This document shows positions 39,046-48,231 of a DNA stretch of 64,000 nt, piece by piece. The stretch is from a virus: positions 1-64,000 of IMG/VR virus record IMGVR_UViG_3300031999_001882; one strand, given 5' to 3'. The stretch's first letter is position 1; the number at the start of each line of letters is the position of its first letter. Both the position numbers and the translations under genes were made by a program. The notes under the pieces are model-generated. The model saw nothing but the letters and a program-made list of their open reading frames with translations. It was not told the origin of the DNA and did not search any database.

Positions 39046-40719
39046 TTGATTGCTGAACTGTCGCCAAACGATGACTGGTCATTTCATATCCGCTTCGCCT
39101 ATAACCCTGCCATTGTTGATGCCATGCGCGGCACGCCCGGCTGTTCATGGTCCAAAGTTTCTCGGAGTTGGATCGGGCGCTACATTTACCACGACATGAC
39201 CGTAGCGATGCTCAAAAAAAAAGAATTGGAGATTGTCGAGAAGCCCGGCGTACAAACCGGACTCCAAGCATTCAAAGAACGCGAGCAAGAGCTGGAAAAC
39301 GCCAAGAAGCTGGACGGTAGCACCTGCATGGCGCTGACCAATGTCCCGCTCGACCCGCATCAAGCCGTCGGCTCCGCTTTTTTGATCGTCGGAGAGCGAG
39401 TGCTTCTAGCCGATGCCGTAGGTCTGCAAAAAACTGCGACCGCGATCAACGCCTGTCTTGTCCTCAAAAAACTCCGAAGCATCCGCAAAGTCCTGTACGT
39501 CACCCTTAAATCCTGCGTCTGGCAGGTACGCGATGAGATTCACCGATTCTCTAACGAGAGCGCAATGGTCATGGATGGCGTGCGCGATGAGCGCGAACAC
39601 ATTTTTGAGCGGTGGATGAGCGGCCCGGATATGTTCTTGGTCGTCAACTACGAGGCAATCTTCCATTATCAAGAGTGTTTCAACCGGGCCATGCCGGATG
39701 TCATCATCGCCGACGAAGTTTCGCGCACGAAGTCGTGGTCATCTCAGACCGCCAAAGGACTCCGCAAGGTAAAGTCCCGATATTTCTGGGCGATGGGAGC
39801 TACGCCGCTTGAAAACAATTTTGACGAGGTGTTCAACATCCTGCGGATCGTCAACCCGGAACTGCTCGGCAATCTCACCAATTTCAAAAACTACTACGCG
39901 AAGATCGGCTATTGGGGAGAGATTCGCGGCTGGCACGCTGAGCGAATCAAAGATTTTATTCAGCGCATTCAACCCTATATCTTCAAAAGGACAAACCAAG
40001 ACATCGGACGAGAAGAACCAAAAACTGAGATCAAGCATCATTGGCTTGAAATGTCAGAGGAACAAAAAAGAGTCTATAACGATCTCAAGACTCAATCAAA
40101 ACAAAAAATATCCGTCGGAGGGTTGTCATATAGCATGGCAATCACCGTGTTGATGAAGCTCCGCGAAACGTGCGACTTCGCTGATCTTGGCGATGATACA
40201 GCTTCCGGGGCCAGCGTCAAGCTTGATGAGCTGGTTAAGATCGTGAGAGAAGCGCCAGAGGACGACCGAGTAATTATTTTTACTCAATGGGAACGCGCCG
40301 CCGAGAGAATCCGCGACCGTCTGAGTCGAGAAAATATCTCTCACGTTGTTGTCTCAGGAAAGATCAAAGGACAAAAGCGCAAAGCCGTCGTCCATGATTT
40401 TCAGACCCTCCCAATTCGCGCACTCGTAGCCACCGATTGTCTGAGCTATGGAATGAATTTACAGGCCGCTAACCGAATGATCCTGTTTGAACCTGTTTAC
40501 ACCGCCTCAAGAACGAACCAGAGAGTTGGCCGGATTCGCCGCCACGGTCAAACTAGACCCATCACGATTCACAATCTTCTTTGCAAAAATACCGTCGAAG
40601 AAAAAATAATTCAGATTCTTGCTCGAAAGCAGGGATATGCCAATTTGCTTTTTGATCCTCTTGGAAAAAACGTCAAGCTCACTATGGACAACTTGAAGTC
40701 CATCATTCTCGGTGCGTAG
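39046..40719 (+). CDS. SNF2-like DNA helicase/translocase
   Basis: A 557-residue superfamily-2 protein with TTG start and AAGGAG 6 bases upstream. The N-terminal 100 residues include a substrate domain. Motifs: DPHQ (103-106), Walker A LLADAVGLQKTATA (120-133), IIADEVSRTK (220-229, a DEAH-like box), GATPLEN, and the C-terminal RecA-like half with VGRIRRHGQTRPI. The usual GLGKT is GLQKT. Phage SNF2 proteins act in replication, recombination or anti-restriction remodelling; first gene of the plus-strand operon. Confidence 0.88.
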   Translation: MIAELSPNDDWSFHIRFAYNPAIVDAMRGTPGCSWSKVSRSWIGRYIYHDMTVAMLKKKELEIVEKPGVQTGLQAFKEREQELENAKKLDGSTCMALTNVPLDPHQAVGSAFLIVGERVLLADAVGLQKTATAINACLVLKKLRSIRKVLYVTLKSCVWQVRDEIHRFSNESAMVMDGVRDEREHIFERWMSGPDMFLVVNYEAIFHYQECFNRAMPDVIIADEVSRTKSWSSQTAKGLRKVKSRYFWAMGATPLENNFDEVFNILRIVNPELLGNLTNFKNYYAKIGYWGEIRGWHAERIKDFIQRIQPYIFKRTNQDIGREEPKTEIKHHWLEMSEEQKRVYNDLKTQSKQKISVGGLSYSMAITVLMKLRETCDFADLGDDTASGASVKLDELVKIVREAPEDDRVIIFTQWERAAERIRDRLSRENISHVVVSGKIKGQKRKAVVHDFQTLPIRALVATDCLSYGMNLQAANRMILFEPVYTASRTNQRVGRIRRHGQTRPITIHNLLCKNTVEEKIIQILARKQGYANLLFDPLGKNVKLTMDNLKSIILGA

Positions 40720-41389
40720 CATCGTCAAGATCGGTGACCGCTATGGTCGCTTAACAGTCTTGTCCTTCTATGGGAAAGACGCTCATGGCAATCGCTCATG
40801 GAGGTGTCTCTGTCAATGCGGAAATCAATGGATCGTAAGTCAGGGAAATATCCGATCAGGAAAAGCGCAGTCCTGCGGATGCTATCGCAGAGAAAAAACT
40901 GCCAAGAAAAATAGGACTCATGGGTGTGCTGGGCGGGGGAAACCAACTCCTGAATATCGCGCATGGCACGGAATGATGCAACGATGCTATTACAAAAAAT
41001 CAGTAAGCTATCGCCGATATGGGGCCAAAGGAATCAAGGTTCATCCATGCTGGCATGATTTCGTCGGATTTCTGTCTTATCTACAAAAATCAATAGGCCG
41101 CCGCCCAAATAACAGCATGACCTTAGATCGAATCAATAATCGCCAAGGATATGAGCCGGGGAACATTCGCTGGGCCAGCCGTCATCTGCAACGGATCAAT
41201 CAGTCAGCTCATCGTCTAAGAAAAATAACCTACAAAGGCAAGGCGTTGATACTCAAGGATTGGGCTTTGAAGCTTGGAATAAATTATAGTAGCCTCTATT
41301 CTCGACTGTCGCGTGGCTGGTCAGTCAAAGATGCCTTTTCTTTTCCGAAGCTCCATCCTCACGAATTTGTCTATTGGAAGGCCAAATGA
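40712..41389 (+). CDS. AP2/HNH-type homing endonuclease
   Basis: A 225-residue protein of the same type as 25622-26155: GDRYGRLTVLSF, CQCGNQWIVSQGNIRSG, SCGCYRREK, YRRYGAKGIKVHPCW, TLDRINNRQGYEPGNIRWAS. The last 60 residues add a HTH (LKDWALKLGINYSSLYSRLS). It overlaps the helicase end by 8 bases, an intergenic mobile insertion. Confidence 0.8.
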   Translation: MRSIVKIGDRYGRLTVLSFYGKDAHGNRSWRCLCQCGNQWIVSQGNIRSGKAQSCGCYRREKTAKKNRTHGCAGRGKPTPEYRAWHGMMQRCYYKKSVSYRRYGAKGIKVHPCWHDFVGFLSYLQKSIGRRPNNSMTLDRINNRQGYEPGNIRWASRHLQRINQSAHRLRKITYKGKALILKDWALKLGINYSSLYSRLSRGWSVKDAFSFPKLHPHEFVYWKAK

Positions 41390-41616
41390 CCCGCAAATGC
41401 TGTGGCCGGAAGCGGTGTCCCGGCAATCTCAAGTTCGGCAATACCAAGTGCCCTAAGTGCGGTCATTGGTGGCTTCGAGATTCTGTCGTGGGCGGATGCC
41501 CGATGTGCCATAACCAGAGAAGCCAAGTTATGACCGAGATGGGATTCCAACACGTTCACACCCGCGCCGACGGCGCATGGATTTATGCAATCACAACGAC
41601 AACCGAATCCCGATAA
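41386..41616 (+). CDS. zinc-ribbon protein, 76 aa
   Basis: MTRKCCGRKRCPGNLKFGNT, CPKCG and CPMCH give several zinc ribbons in 45 residues. ATGA overlap with the upstream HNH gene. Unknown. Confidence 0.65.
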   Translation: MTRKCCGRKRCPGNLKFGNTKCPKCGHWWLRDSVVGGCPMCHNQRSQVMTEMGFQHVHTRADGAWIYAITTTTESR

Positions 41617-41626
41617 GGAGAACAAA

Positions 41627-41845
41627 ATGTTTAAGATGACGTATCTCCGCATTGCCTCTCACAAAAATTTCAGGACCAACGCTATCGACACTCAGCGTTT
41701 TGGAGCTGAAATCGACATTGACGTAGAAGGACTGGACAAAGTTGCCAAGCTCACGAAGATGCAGGCCGCCGCTTACGACCTGTCCTGCGCTGGAAGTATG
41801 ATGCTCAAAGAAATGCTCTTGGCCGAGGAAAGCAACCAGCGATGA
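41627..41845 (+). CDS. small hypothetical protein, 72 aa
   Basis: From ATG 41627 with AAGGAG 6 bases upstream. MFKMTYLRIASHKNFRTNAI and an alpha-helical end. ATGA-coupled to the AAA+ gene. Unknown. Confidence 0.65.
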   Translation: MFKMTYLRIASHKNFRTNAIDTQRFGAEIDIDVEGLDKVAKLTKMQAAAYDLSCAGSMMLKEMLLAEESNQR

Positions 41846-42642
41846 GCGATTACTCCAAAATTCTTTCCGTCGAGAAAACGATCATCATGCGGCAATGCCG
41901 GGAATGCTCCAAGCGCGGCGATCTCATTCGAGACTGCGCCAAAAATTGCTACGAGCATTACGCCTCCTACGTTCATATGGCCTATGCCAACATCCATCGT
42001 GAACTGTGGGATTTGGAGCTGAGCGACTTTAATACCGGGAGCAAGCACGCTGACGAAAGCAAGGCTCGCGGCGAAGTGCTCAAGACTGTTCAGCTCTATG
42101 TGGATCATCTCAACAACGCCTACGAAAGAGGGCTGGGTCTGGTTTTGTACGGCCCGCACGGAACAGGCAAAAGTATGCTCATGGCCTGCATCATCAAAGC
42201 GGCGCTGAAATCGGGCAAGAAAGCCATCATAAGGGATTTCGCAGACATCGTAAACATCATCCGCAAAGGCTATCGCATTGACGAGGAAGCGGTCGATCTG
42301 GACCGGGAGTTCGAGGACACGGACTTCTACTGCGTGGAAAACTTCGGGATCAATCAATTCCTTCAAGCTGTCGATAAAAACGCCGTGCCAACCACATTCC
42401 GAGGCCCGGACTATATCACCCGCGAAATTGCCCGACTGTTCGATAAGCGCCGCCGCATCATGCTTCCCTCGCTCATCACAACCTACTTCAATCTTGATGT
42501 TCTAGCCAAGGCGCAGGATGATGAAGGCCGTCAGCTTTTGAGCACGTTCTACGGCAAGAGCGAGAACCTTTTTGTTCCCGGCGATGACTACCGAAAAAGC
42601 GTTATGAAGCATTCTTGGAAAAAAAACCTCGTCGCTAAATGA
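41842..42642 (+). CDS. DnaC/IstB-like AAA+ ATPase (helicase loader)
   Basis: A 266-residue protein. The N-terminal 40 residues carry CRECSKRGDLIRDCAKNC, a probable zinc site. The AAA+ domain has Walker A YGPHGTGKS (103-111) and a Walker B-like DFYCVENFG (161-169), where the usual Asp pair is replaced by V-E-N. It resembles DnaC-type loaders that place the replicative helicase on ssDNA. Such a helicase is expected outside this window. Confidence 0.75.
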   Translation: MSDYSKILSVEKTIIMRQCRECSKRGDLIRDCAKNCYEHYASYVHMAYANIHRELWDLELSDFNTGSKHADESKARGEVLKTVQLYVDHLNNAYERGLGLVLYGPHGTGKSMLMACIIKAALKSGKKAIIRDFADIVNIIRKGYRIDEEAVDLDREFEDTDFYCVENFGINQFLQAVDKNAVPTTFRGPDYITREIARLFDKRRRIMLPSLITTYFNLDVLAKAQDDEGRQLLSTFYGKSENLFVPGDDYRKSVMKHSWKKNLVAK

Positions 42643-43040
42643 GAACGCCGCTCTGGAAGTCCATCAAGGATTTTCCCGGCTATTCCATCAGCAAATACGG
42701 CGAAGTCAGCAAAATCAAGCGAAGGTTTGGCGGCGGCATGAGCCGCCGTATTCTCAAACCCATTCCAGATCAGGGCTTTGTCCGGTACAGACTCTACCGT
42801 AAGGGGAAAGACCATTTTGTTTTTGCCAATAATCTCGTCGCCGAAGCTTATCTGCCGGAGCCACAGGACGAGCGCCGTTTGTTCAAAGTCGAGCACATTA
42901 ACGGGGATTTCAAAAACAACTTCTATCGCAATCTAAGGTATGTGTACGTCGGAGCAAGAGAGAAAGACGCGCAAGCCGTATGGATAGCCTTACAAAAAAA
43001 GCGCCTTGAGCGCGACTACCGCATCAAAATCGAAACGTGA
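42639..43040 (+). CDS. NUMOD4/HNH-type homing endonuclease
   Basis: A 133-residue protein: LWKSIKDFPGYSISKYGEVS is a NUMOD4 DNA-binding motif, and VEHINGDFKNNFYRNLRYV is the HNH core. ATGA-coupled to the ATPase gene. Last gene of the plus-strand operon. Confidence 0.8.
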   Translation: MRTPLWKSIKDFPGYSISKYGEVSKIKRRFGGGMSRRILKPIPDQGFVRYRLYRKGKDHFVFANNLVAEAYLPEPQDERRLFKVEHINGDFKNNFYRNLRYVYVGAREKDAQAVWIALQKKRLERDYRIKIET

Positions 43041-43053
43041 TCCACAATCCGTA

Positions 43054-43108
43054 CTGCCGCTTACCGTTCTCGTCGTATTTCACGACGGAGATCGACGGTA
43101 AGCGGCAG
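43054..43108. terminator. long hairpin at a convergent gene end
   Basis: CTGCCGCTTACCGT (43054-43067) pairs perfectly with ACGGTAAGCGGCAG (43095-43108), 14 bp, and encloses CGTCGT/ACGACG (43071-43087). It sits between the plus operon and the minus-strand holin gene and probably blocks read-through in both directions. No T-run. Confidence 0.6.
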
Positions 43109-43124
43109 AGACGGCTAAACCAGC

Positions 43125-43568
43125 TTAACTTGGCTTCGCTGGGGTCGGTTCGATGTTCGACAGATCGCGGCTCAAAGTCATGGCCGCCGCCAGAACTGCC
43201 GCCGATACCATCACCCATTTTTCATTTACCCCGCCCTGTTGCAGAGCCAGAACGCCGTTATTGAGTTGTCCCATAATACCCATCCAGACTTCGGTGGATT
43301 GCCATGTCGGACGTGAACTCATGTCATCGGCCTTGTTTAATCCGCGCAGGACGTTGTAGACGGTCACCAGAGCGGTATTGATGAGCAAGGCATACTCTGG
43401 GGGCAGAAACCCCTGCACCGAAGCCGCCAGCGAACCGAGCGACCCGAACAACGTCACCCAGAACGAGACGGTTTTCCATCCACGCGCCACTCCCTTCAAC
43501 TCGCCAACCACTTCGGCGACGGGCTTTTGCACCTTCATTATCAGTTTGATCTTGTCAATTATGCTCAT
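43125..43568 (-). CDS. putative holin, 147 aa
   Basis: Two or three hydrophobic helices: SFWVTLFGSLGSLAASVQG (34-52), YALLINTALVTVYNV (58-72) and VMVSAAVLAAAMTL (120-133). A holin makes holes in the inner membrane to release or activate the endolysin. Next to the glucosaminidase gene, the usual lysis-module arrangement. Polar and partly charged ends. Confidence 0.7.
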   Translation of the reverse strand: MSIIDKIKLIMKVQKPVAEVVGELKGVARGWKTVSFWVTLFGSLGSLAASVQGFLPPEYALLINTALVTVYNVLRGLNKADDMSSRPTWQSTEVWMGIMGQLNNGVLALQQGGVNEKWVMVSAAVLAAAMTLSRDLSNIEPTPAKPS

Positions 43569-43879
43569 GCCATCCTCCTTGGACTGTAGAGTATCCTGAT
43601 CCCTCGTATATAGTCATTTCGGCGAAAACGCAAGGAAATATCTGGACAAAAAAGCTCTCCGATCTTATACGGAGCCATGCCGCATAACTTGGCTCTCTCG
43701 TAAGCATTCAGCCAGACGTTTTTAACTTCGGTGTTGTGAAGCTGATCGGAGGTCTGTATTTCCCAGATCAACGATTCCCAAGCTTCTGGGTCCAACAAGA
43801 TAACTTCTGGCTTAACATTTGGCGGCAAGTTCCGAAGTTCATGCTCTATTAGAGATGCAACCAGCACGCGATTGTTCAT
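43565..43879 (-). CDS. hypothetical protein, 104 aa
   Basis: Between holin and endolysin, ATGA-coupled to the holin. Alpha/beta protein (EVILLDPEAWESLIWEIQTS, LRFRRNDYIRGIRIL). It may be a lysis regulator, but this is only position-based. Confidence 0.55.
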   Translation of the reverse strand: MNNRVLVASLIEHELRNLPPNVKPEVILLDPEAWESLIWEIQTSDQLHNTEVKNVWLNAYERAKLCGMAPYKIGELFCPDISLRFRRNDYIRGIRILYSPRRMA

Positions 43880-43888
43880 GGCCTTTTC

Positions 43889-44608
43889 TCATACGAGTGC
43901 GCTGTCCATCTTCTCACGGACCATCGCCAGCGCAGTAACCGTCTTATAGACATTGGTCGTCGCGGTGACATAGCTGGGGTCCGTAGCCCATTGAAACTTG
44001 CCGGACATCAGCCCTTGGAAGTATTTTTCTGGAACATTACGCCAGCTATAGGCCGCCGGATACATCTGCTGAATTTTGCTGGCATAAAAGACCAGCGCTT
44101 CATCAGTTGAATCCCAATCGGCGAACTTCCGGGTAACCGCAATGCGAATAAGGATAGTGTCTTTGGCGTTCTCGGCAATCTCAAACTTGGTTCCGGCAGG
44201 CCATTCCTTCTTGGCGGCTACCAGCGCATCATTGACGTTCATCCCTTTGAAGCGATAGAACTCATGGGTCTGAACATCTTTGACCATCCCGGTCCAGCCT
44301 TTTGGGAGCGTGATGCCAAAATAGTTGTTCAGGCCAACCATGTGCTTAAAGCCTCCCGTTTCATGCCACGCATGAGCCAACACAATATACGGATCAAACC
44401 CGCGCAGGCGAAGCACCGGAAGCGCGGTCACAAAGCGGTCGAGCGGCGTTGGAGCGCTAAGCGGTGGCGGCGGCGAGATCGGAGAGGGTGTCGGTAAAAC
44501 CGTCGGCGCAGGCGTAGGTGCTGGCTGAGGTGTCGGGACAGATGATGGTAAAGATTGGGGTGATCGTCGAAACAGATTTAGGATGGCTTGCAGGATTGCT
44601 TTGACCAT
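43889..44608 (-). CDS. glucosaminidase-type endolysin with Pro-rich linker
   Basis: From ATG 44608: a short N-terminal helix, a Pro/Thr/Ser linker (about 20-55), and a catalytic domain with PYIVLAHAWHETGGFKHM, NNYFGITLPKG and a tail EKYFQGLMSGKFQWATDPSY. These match the FlgJ/glucosaminidase fold with the catalytic Glu in HETGG. It cleaves glycan bonds in peptidoglycan for lysis or tail entry. No classic signal peptide. Confidence 0.8.
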   Translation of the reverse strand: MVKAILQAILNLFRRSPQSLPSSVPTPQPAPTPAPTVLPTPSPISPPPPLSAPTPLDRFVTALPVLRLRGFDPYIVLAHAWHETGGFKHMVGLNNYFGITLPKGWTGMVKDVQTHEFYRFKGMNVNDALVAAKKEWPAGTKFEIAENAKDTILIRIAVTRKFADWDSTDEALVFYASKIQQMYPAAYSWRNVPEKYFQGLMSGKFQWATDPSYVTATTNVYKTVTALAMVREKMDSALV

Positions 44609-44711
44609 AGTATTTAACCTCTGAATAGCCGCATTCGCACAACAGGTCGTAACCAACCACAAAAGCGGGCCACTCTATTTTTGTCAGCTTGCTCTTGCAC
44701 AAAGGGCACAT
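44457..44711 (-). CDS. zinc-ribbon protein overlapping the endolysin gene, 84 aa
   Basis: MCPLCKSKLTKIEWP and LLCECGYSEV form a zinc ribbon in the first 32 residues. The rest overlaps the endolysin start in a different frame for 152 bases and looks less like a folded domain. GGGCGG precedes the ATG. Confidence 0.45.
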   Translation of the reverse strand: MCPLCKSKLTKIEWPAFVVGYDLLCECGYSEVKYYGQSNPASHPKSVSTITPIFTIICPDTSASTYACADGFTDTLSDLAAATA

Positions 44712-44758
44712 GGTCCGCCCTAATTCTGTGGTCTGCCAGCTAAAGTTTCAACCAATTC

Positions 44759-46063
44759 TTATTCGTCAGCTCCGATCAAACCCAAGGCTCGGCCAAGCCA
44801 ATAGGCAACCAAGAAATCTCCGCCATTGTGGTAGGTATCTGGAATGGTGTTGCCCATCCAGTTATCTGCCGAGTAGAGACTTCGTTGCCAGATAAAATCC
44901 TGCGTGCCTGACATCCATCGAGGAAGCGGCTGGGAAGTCACCCATTGCCCGCCCCATTTCATCAGCCGAACCCCATACTGACTGAGCTGATCCCCCTTGT
45001 CGCTGTTCTTGGTTTCAAGATTCCCGGCCAGCTTTTTTTCGACGGTGAACTCCAACAGCGTTTTCTTGGCCTGACCAATTTCAGTCGCCGTCAAAGGGTT
45101 CTGCCGGGCGCTCAGGAACGCAATCCAAGAGTTGCCCGATTTGTGCTCGATAGCCCATGTCCGCAAAAGTCCCTTCTGATAAGAAGTCTTGAGCGATCCG
45201 TCATCTTCCAGATCAGCCAGAATGGAAAGGCAGATCGCGGCGCGGTGCGAGTCGTACTTTTTCTCAATGGTGACGAGCTTGGCTTTGGCATAAGCCGCCA
45301 GCCCTCCGGCGTTGTAGCTTCGCTCAATTTTCCGGTAGTGCTGTTCGTAAAGCGGCTCCCCGGTGATCTTGGAAGCCACTTTCAGGATGCAAAGACATAG
45401 CGCCAGCCGGAGCGGATCGGTAAGCAGGCCATTGATTAAGGCCCCGAACTCGGTTGGGTTACCGTTTGGCAGGACTAGCGCATAGTTGTGATTGATGAGT
45501 TCGTCGGCCACGCCGCGAGCCAAGATCGCGGCCTTCGCCTTTACGTCTGCATCACCATAAAGCCATGAGAAATAGATGCCGCAGATGTGCCCGGTCACGC
45601 CGTCATTGGACACATCATCGCGGACAAACAGCGTCCCGTCCGGGTTCTTCTTGGTTCCACGGATCACCCGGCGCACAGGCTCGCCGTGAGCCGTCTGGTG
45701 CAGGTCCATGCCTTTCATGGACAAGCGCAACCGCTCCAAGTCTGCCGGGGCATGGGTCACCGAATACTTGAGCGCCCACAGCGTCGTGTAAATGCCGTGC
45801 CAGATACATTGGTCGCCTTCGTCGTTGACCGCCGGATCGGTGGTGATCCGGTACTCCCACATCCCGCCATCAAAGGCCGAGAAACGAGCCACCATATCAT
45901 CCTCAAAGCGCTGAGCTTTGACCGAAAGCTTCTCCGGGTACTTGAGCGCGACTTGCCGGGTAAACTCCTCGAAAGGGTCCAGCTTGTTGGTGATCTGATC
46001 GGCCAGCTTGAGAGCGCCTACCTTGGCGAGATCAGCTAATTTTTGGAGAAACCATAGAGCCAT
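44759..46063 (-). CDS. large alpha-helical protein with glycosidase-like toroid, 434 aa
   Basis: No obvious signal peptide. Repeated helical hairpins and motifs GMWEYRITTDPAVNDEGDQC, TGHICGIYFSWLYG, NWMGNTIPDTYHNGGDFLVA suggest an (alpha/alpha)-barrel fold like that of glycan-active enzymes or tail-associated proteins. Adjacent to lysis and tail genes. Catalytic residues not identified. Confidence 0.55.
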   Translation of the reverse strand: MALWFLQKLADLAKVGALKLADQITNKLDPFEEFTRQVALKYPEKLSVKAQRFEDDMVARFSAFDGGMWEYRITTDPAVNDEGDQCIWHGIYTTLWALKYSVTHAPADLERLRLSMKGMDLHQTAHGEPVRRVIRGTKKNPDGTLFVRDDVSNDGVTGHICGIYFSWLYGDADVKAKAAILARGVADELINHNYALVLPNGNPTEFGALINGLLTDPLRLALCLCILKVASKITGEPLYEQHYRKIERSYNAGGLAAYAKAKLVTIEKKYDSHRAAICLSILADLEDDGSLKTSYQKGLLRTWAIEHKSGNSWIAFLSARQNPLTATEIGQAKKTLLEFTVEKKLAGNLETKNSDKGDQLSQYGVRLMKWGGQWVTSQPLPRWMSGTQDFIWQRSLYSADNWMGNTIPDTYHNGGDFLVAYWLGRALGLIGADE

Positions 46064-46478
46064 TGTCCACCTCGTTTCGTTCCTGCAACTGCTTTATTGC
46101 TTCCGCGACCTTGGGCTGGTCAATTTTTCCGCTTGTAATCGCCGGGGCCGTGCCCTGAACCAACATCCGGTACGCTGACTTCGCCATCGCGTCCTTGGCG
46201 GCCTCTACCGGAGCTAAGTCAATCAGCGTATTGCGAACTTCTTGAATTGCCACCCCGACGTGCATGAGTCTCTGGGAATTTTCAAGTCCGATGACGGGCG
46301 ACCACGCCATCGAACAGTCAAACAGATCAATCTGCTTCTCGGATTGCGGGTCTTTTCCAACAACGTGCTTCCACCACACACATTTACCACGCTCACCCGT
46401 TATTTCGTCCTGCCCAAAATCCTTACGCCACCCATCAACACACGACATCCCATTCAACGGACAATGCGGTGGTCGCAT
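46032..46478 (-). CDS. hypothetical protein, 148 aa
   Basis: AGGAGG precedes the ATG. The first 55 residues hold several Cys (CPLNGMSC, KCVWWKHV, LFDCSMAW); the remainder is helical. May be a virion component. Unknown. Confidence 0.6.
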   Translation of the reverse strand: MRPPHCPLNGMSCVDGWRKDFGQDEITGERGKCVWWKHVVGKDPQSEKQIDLFDCSMAWSPVIGLENSQRLMHVGVAIQEVRNTLIDLAPVEAAKDAMAKSAYRMLVQGTAPAITSGKIDQPKVAEAIKQLQERNEVDNGSMVSPKIS

Positions 46479-46504
46479 AAATACCTCCTATTCGGTTTTC
46501 AATT

Positions 46505-47767
46505 TCAGTTCTTTGAAGCGAAGATGATGTCACAGTATTGGAACACATAAGTTCCTAATGCTGACGACATTCCAGTATCGCTTTGATTGCCAGTGCCCGG
46601 AGAATCCGCACCAGAATTTGCTGTATCTGAGCCAGCCGTTAAGTAATAAGGAATAGGCGCGGCGACGGCGATTCCAGCAACCCCTTGCACCCAATAGTTG
46701 TAGCTACGAGTGACAAATCCGTGAGGCCAACTATTCGCCCCACCGTTGGTTGGAAAAAAAATCTGCGCCCCAGACAAGCCTTGAGCCGTTTCATGTTGAT
46801 GGCTAATCGTATGTGAGTGAGAATTAACCCCGTGTGTGTGATTATTCTCAGTGTGAGTATGAGAATTAACCGTATGGGTATGATTATTCCCAACGTGACC
46901 ATGAGAAAGGCTGATCCCGGCGCTTGGAGAAGATGATCCGCCTGTTCCGCCTCCTGCTCCACTAACAATCCTCAAATGTCTGTCATTAAGAGATACGACC
47001 TGCGTCCATCCAGAAGGAGGCGAAGCCATGTAAAACACCTGCACGGTTCCTGTCTGGTTGAATCCAATGCCGGACCCGGAGAATGAGGACAAGTTAATCC
47101 GGTCTTGCTTGACGGAGCCAGCCGTTAATCGCTGGCCGTTGATGTCGTAATCCACCGTTTTCTGACGGAATGGCACAGGAAATAAACCGACGACCATCAT
47201 GGCACTGTCAGCAAAATATGACCCGATCTGAACTTCGCCCGCAATCATCTTAAAGACGTTGATTTTCAGGTAAGTAGCGCTTGTCGAAACGATCTTGGTG
47301 ACATTTAGCGTCTGATAAACACCGCCGCCCGGATGATAAAGGCTGAACGATTCCGAAACGCCGTCGTCGATAGAAATACGAGTGGCGCTTGAAAGAGAGC
47401 TATAAATACGAGCAGACAAGGACAACGTAATACCCAGAAAGCTTTTATGGTCAAGCGTCTGATTCATCGCAAAAACAGCGTCGGCAGTTCCGGCGTTAGT
47501 CACGACAATCTTCATCGCGTAATTGCCTGTGTCGATCTGTGCGCCAAGATCACCTATGGCGGCGCGATTGATATTGACCTGCGGCAATGTTGAGCCTGTT
47601 TTAGCGACCAGCCATGAGTCCAGCGTCTCCGCGCCATTGGCGGGGTTGGTGTAGGTCGCTCCGCTATTAGCTTGATCGACCTCCATCCCTCCGTTCGAGA
47701 GGAGGTTTTCGTGTATACCGTAGCCTTTTACGCTACCGTTTGTCCCAACTTCCCATAAAAGTCCCAT
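46505..47767 (-). CDS. tail fibre tip protein with HxH metal motif
   Basis: A 420-residue protein. Residues 20-205 carry one copy of the carbohydrate-binding-like module used across this region. Near residues 285-325 is the repeat HGHVGNNHTHTVNSHTHTEN followed by more HTH/HSH. This HxH pattern in T4 gp12 and gp37 binds metal ions along the fibre axis. The C-terminus resembles a receptor-contact tip. Probably a trimeric receptor-binding fibre. Confidence 0.7.
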   Translation of the reverse strand: MGLLWEVGTNGSVKGYGIHENLLSNGGMEVDQANSGATYTNPANGAETLDSWLVAKTGSTLPQVNINRAAIGDLGAQIDTGNYAMKIVVTNAGTADAVFAMNQTLDHKSFLGITLSLSARIYSSLSSATRISIDDGVSESFSLYHPGGGVYQTLNVTKIVSTSATYLKINVFKMIAGEVQIGSYFADSAMMVVGLFPVPFRQKTVDYDINGQRLTAGSVKQDRINLSSFSGSGIGFNQTGTVQVFYMASPPSGWTQVVSLNDRHLRIVSGAGGGTGGSSSPSAGISLSHGHVGNNHTHTVNSHTHTENNHTHGVNSHSHTISHQHETAQGLSGAQIFFPTNGGANSWPHGFVTRSYNYWVQGVAGIAVAAPIPYYLTAGSDTANSGADSPGTGNQSDTGMSSALGTYVFQYCDIIFASKN

Positions 47768-47790
47768 AGCTCGTTCTCCTTAATCAGTTT

Positions 47791-48192
47791 TCAGAATCCT
47801 TGCAAATTTAAGAACGGAACGCCCTGAATCGTGCATTCATCGACGAGAATTTCAGTCGCCAAAACCACCTGCGTCCCGGTATCTGTCAGCCCGCCAAAGT
47901 CCGTCAGACCGCGCATGGTCGCCACCGCCGCCACTTCTTCAACAGGCAAGGTCATCATCTTGAGGTAATGGAGATATTGCGACTTGGGGCCGCCCGCCAT
48001 CGGATATCCGGTGATGGTATGGCAGGTCTGGCATTCCACGGCGATCTGGGTATAGCTGGTGATTCCTCCTGCCGTCGCAAACGGAAGCGTTAAAACATCG
48101 ACGGCGGCGCTGATTCCGTCATTGTGCGAAACATCGACGGTATAGCCGCCAACGTCGGTCATATTATTCAAATAAACTGTTTGTGGTGGCAT
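47791..48192 (-). CDS. virion-associated hypothetical protein, 133 aa
   Basis: From ATG 48192 (GGAGG 8 bases upstream). Beta-rich (TVYLNNMTDVGGYTVDVSHN, VVLATEILVDECTIQG) with a CQTCH motif, in the tail-fibre cassette. It may be a fibre or baseplate component. Confidence 0.6.
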   Translation of the reverse strand: MPPQTVYLNNMTDVGGYTVDVSHNDGISAAVDVLTLPFATAGGITSYTQIAVECQTCHTITGYPMAGGPKSQYLHYLKMMTLPVEEVAAVATMRGLTDFGGLTDTGTQVVLATEILVDECTIQGVPFLNLQGF

Positions 48193-48231
48193 CTTCATGT
48201 CCTCCTGAAACGATTTTATCCGTGCCGCAAA

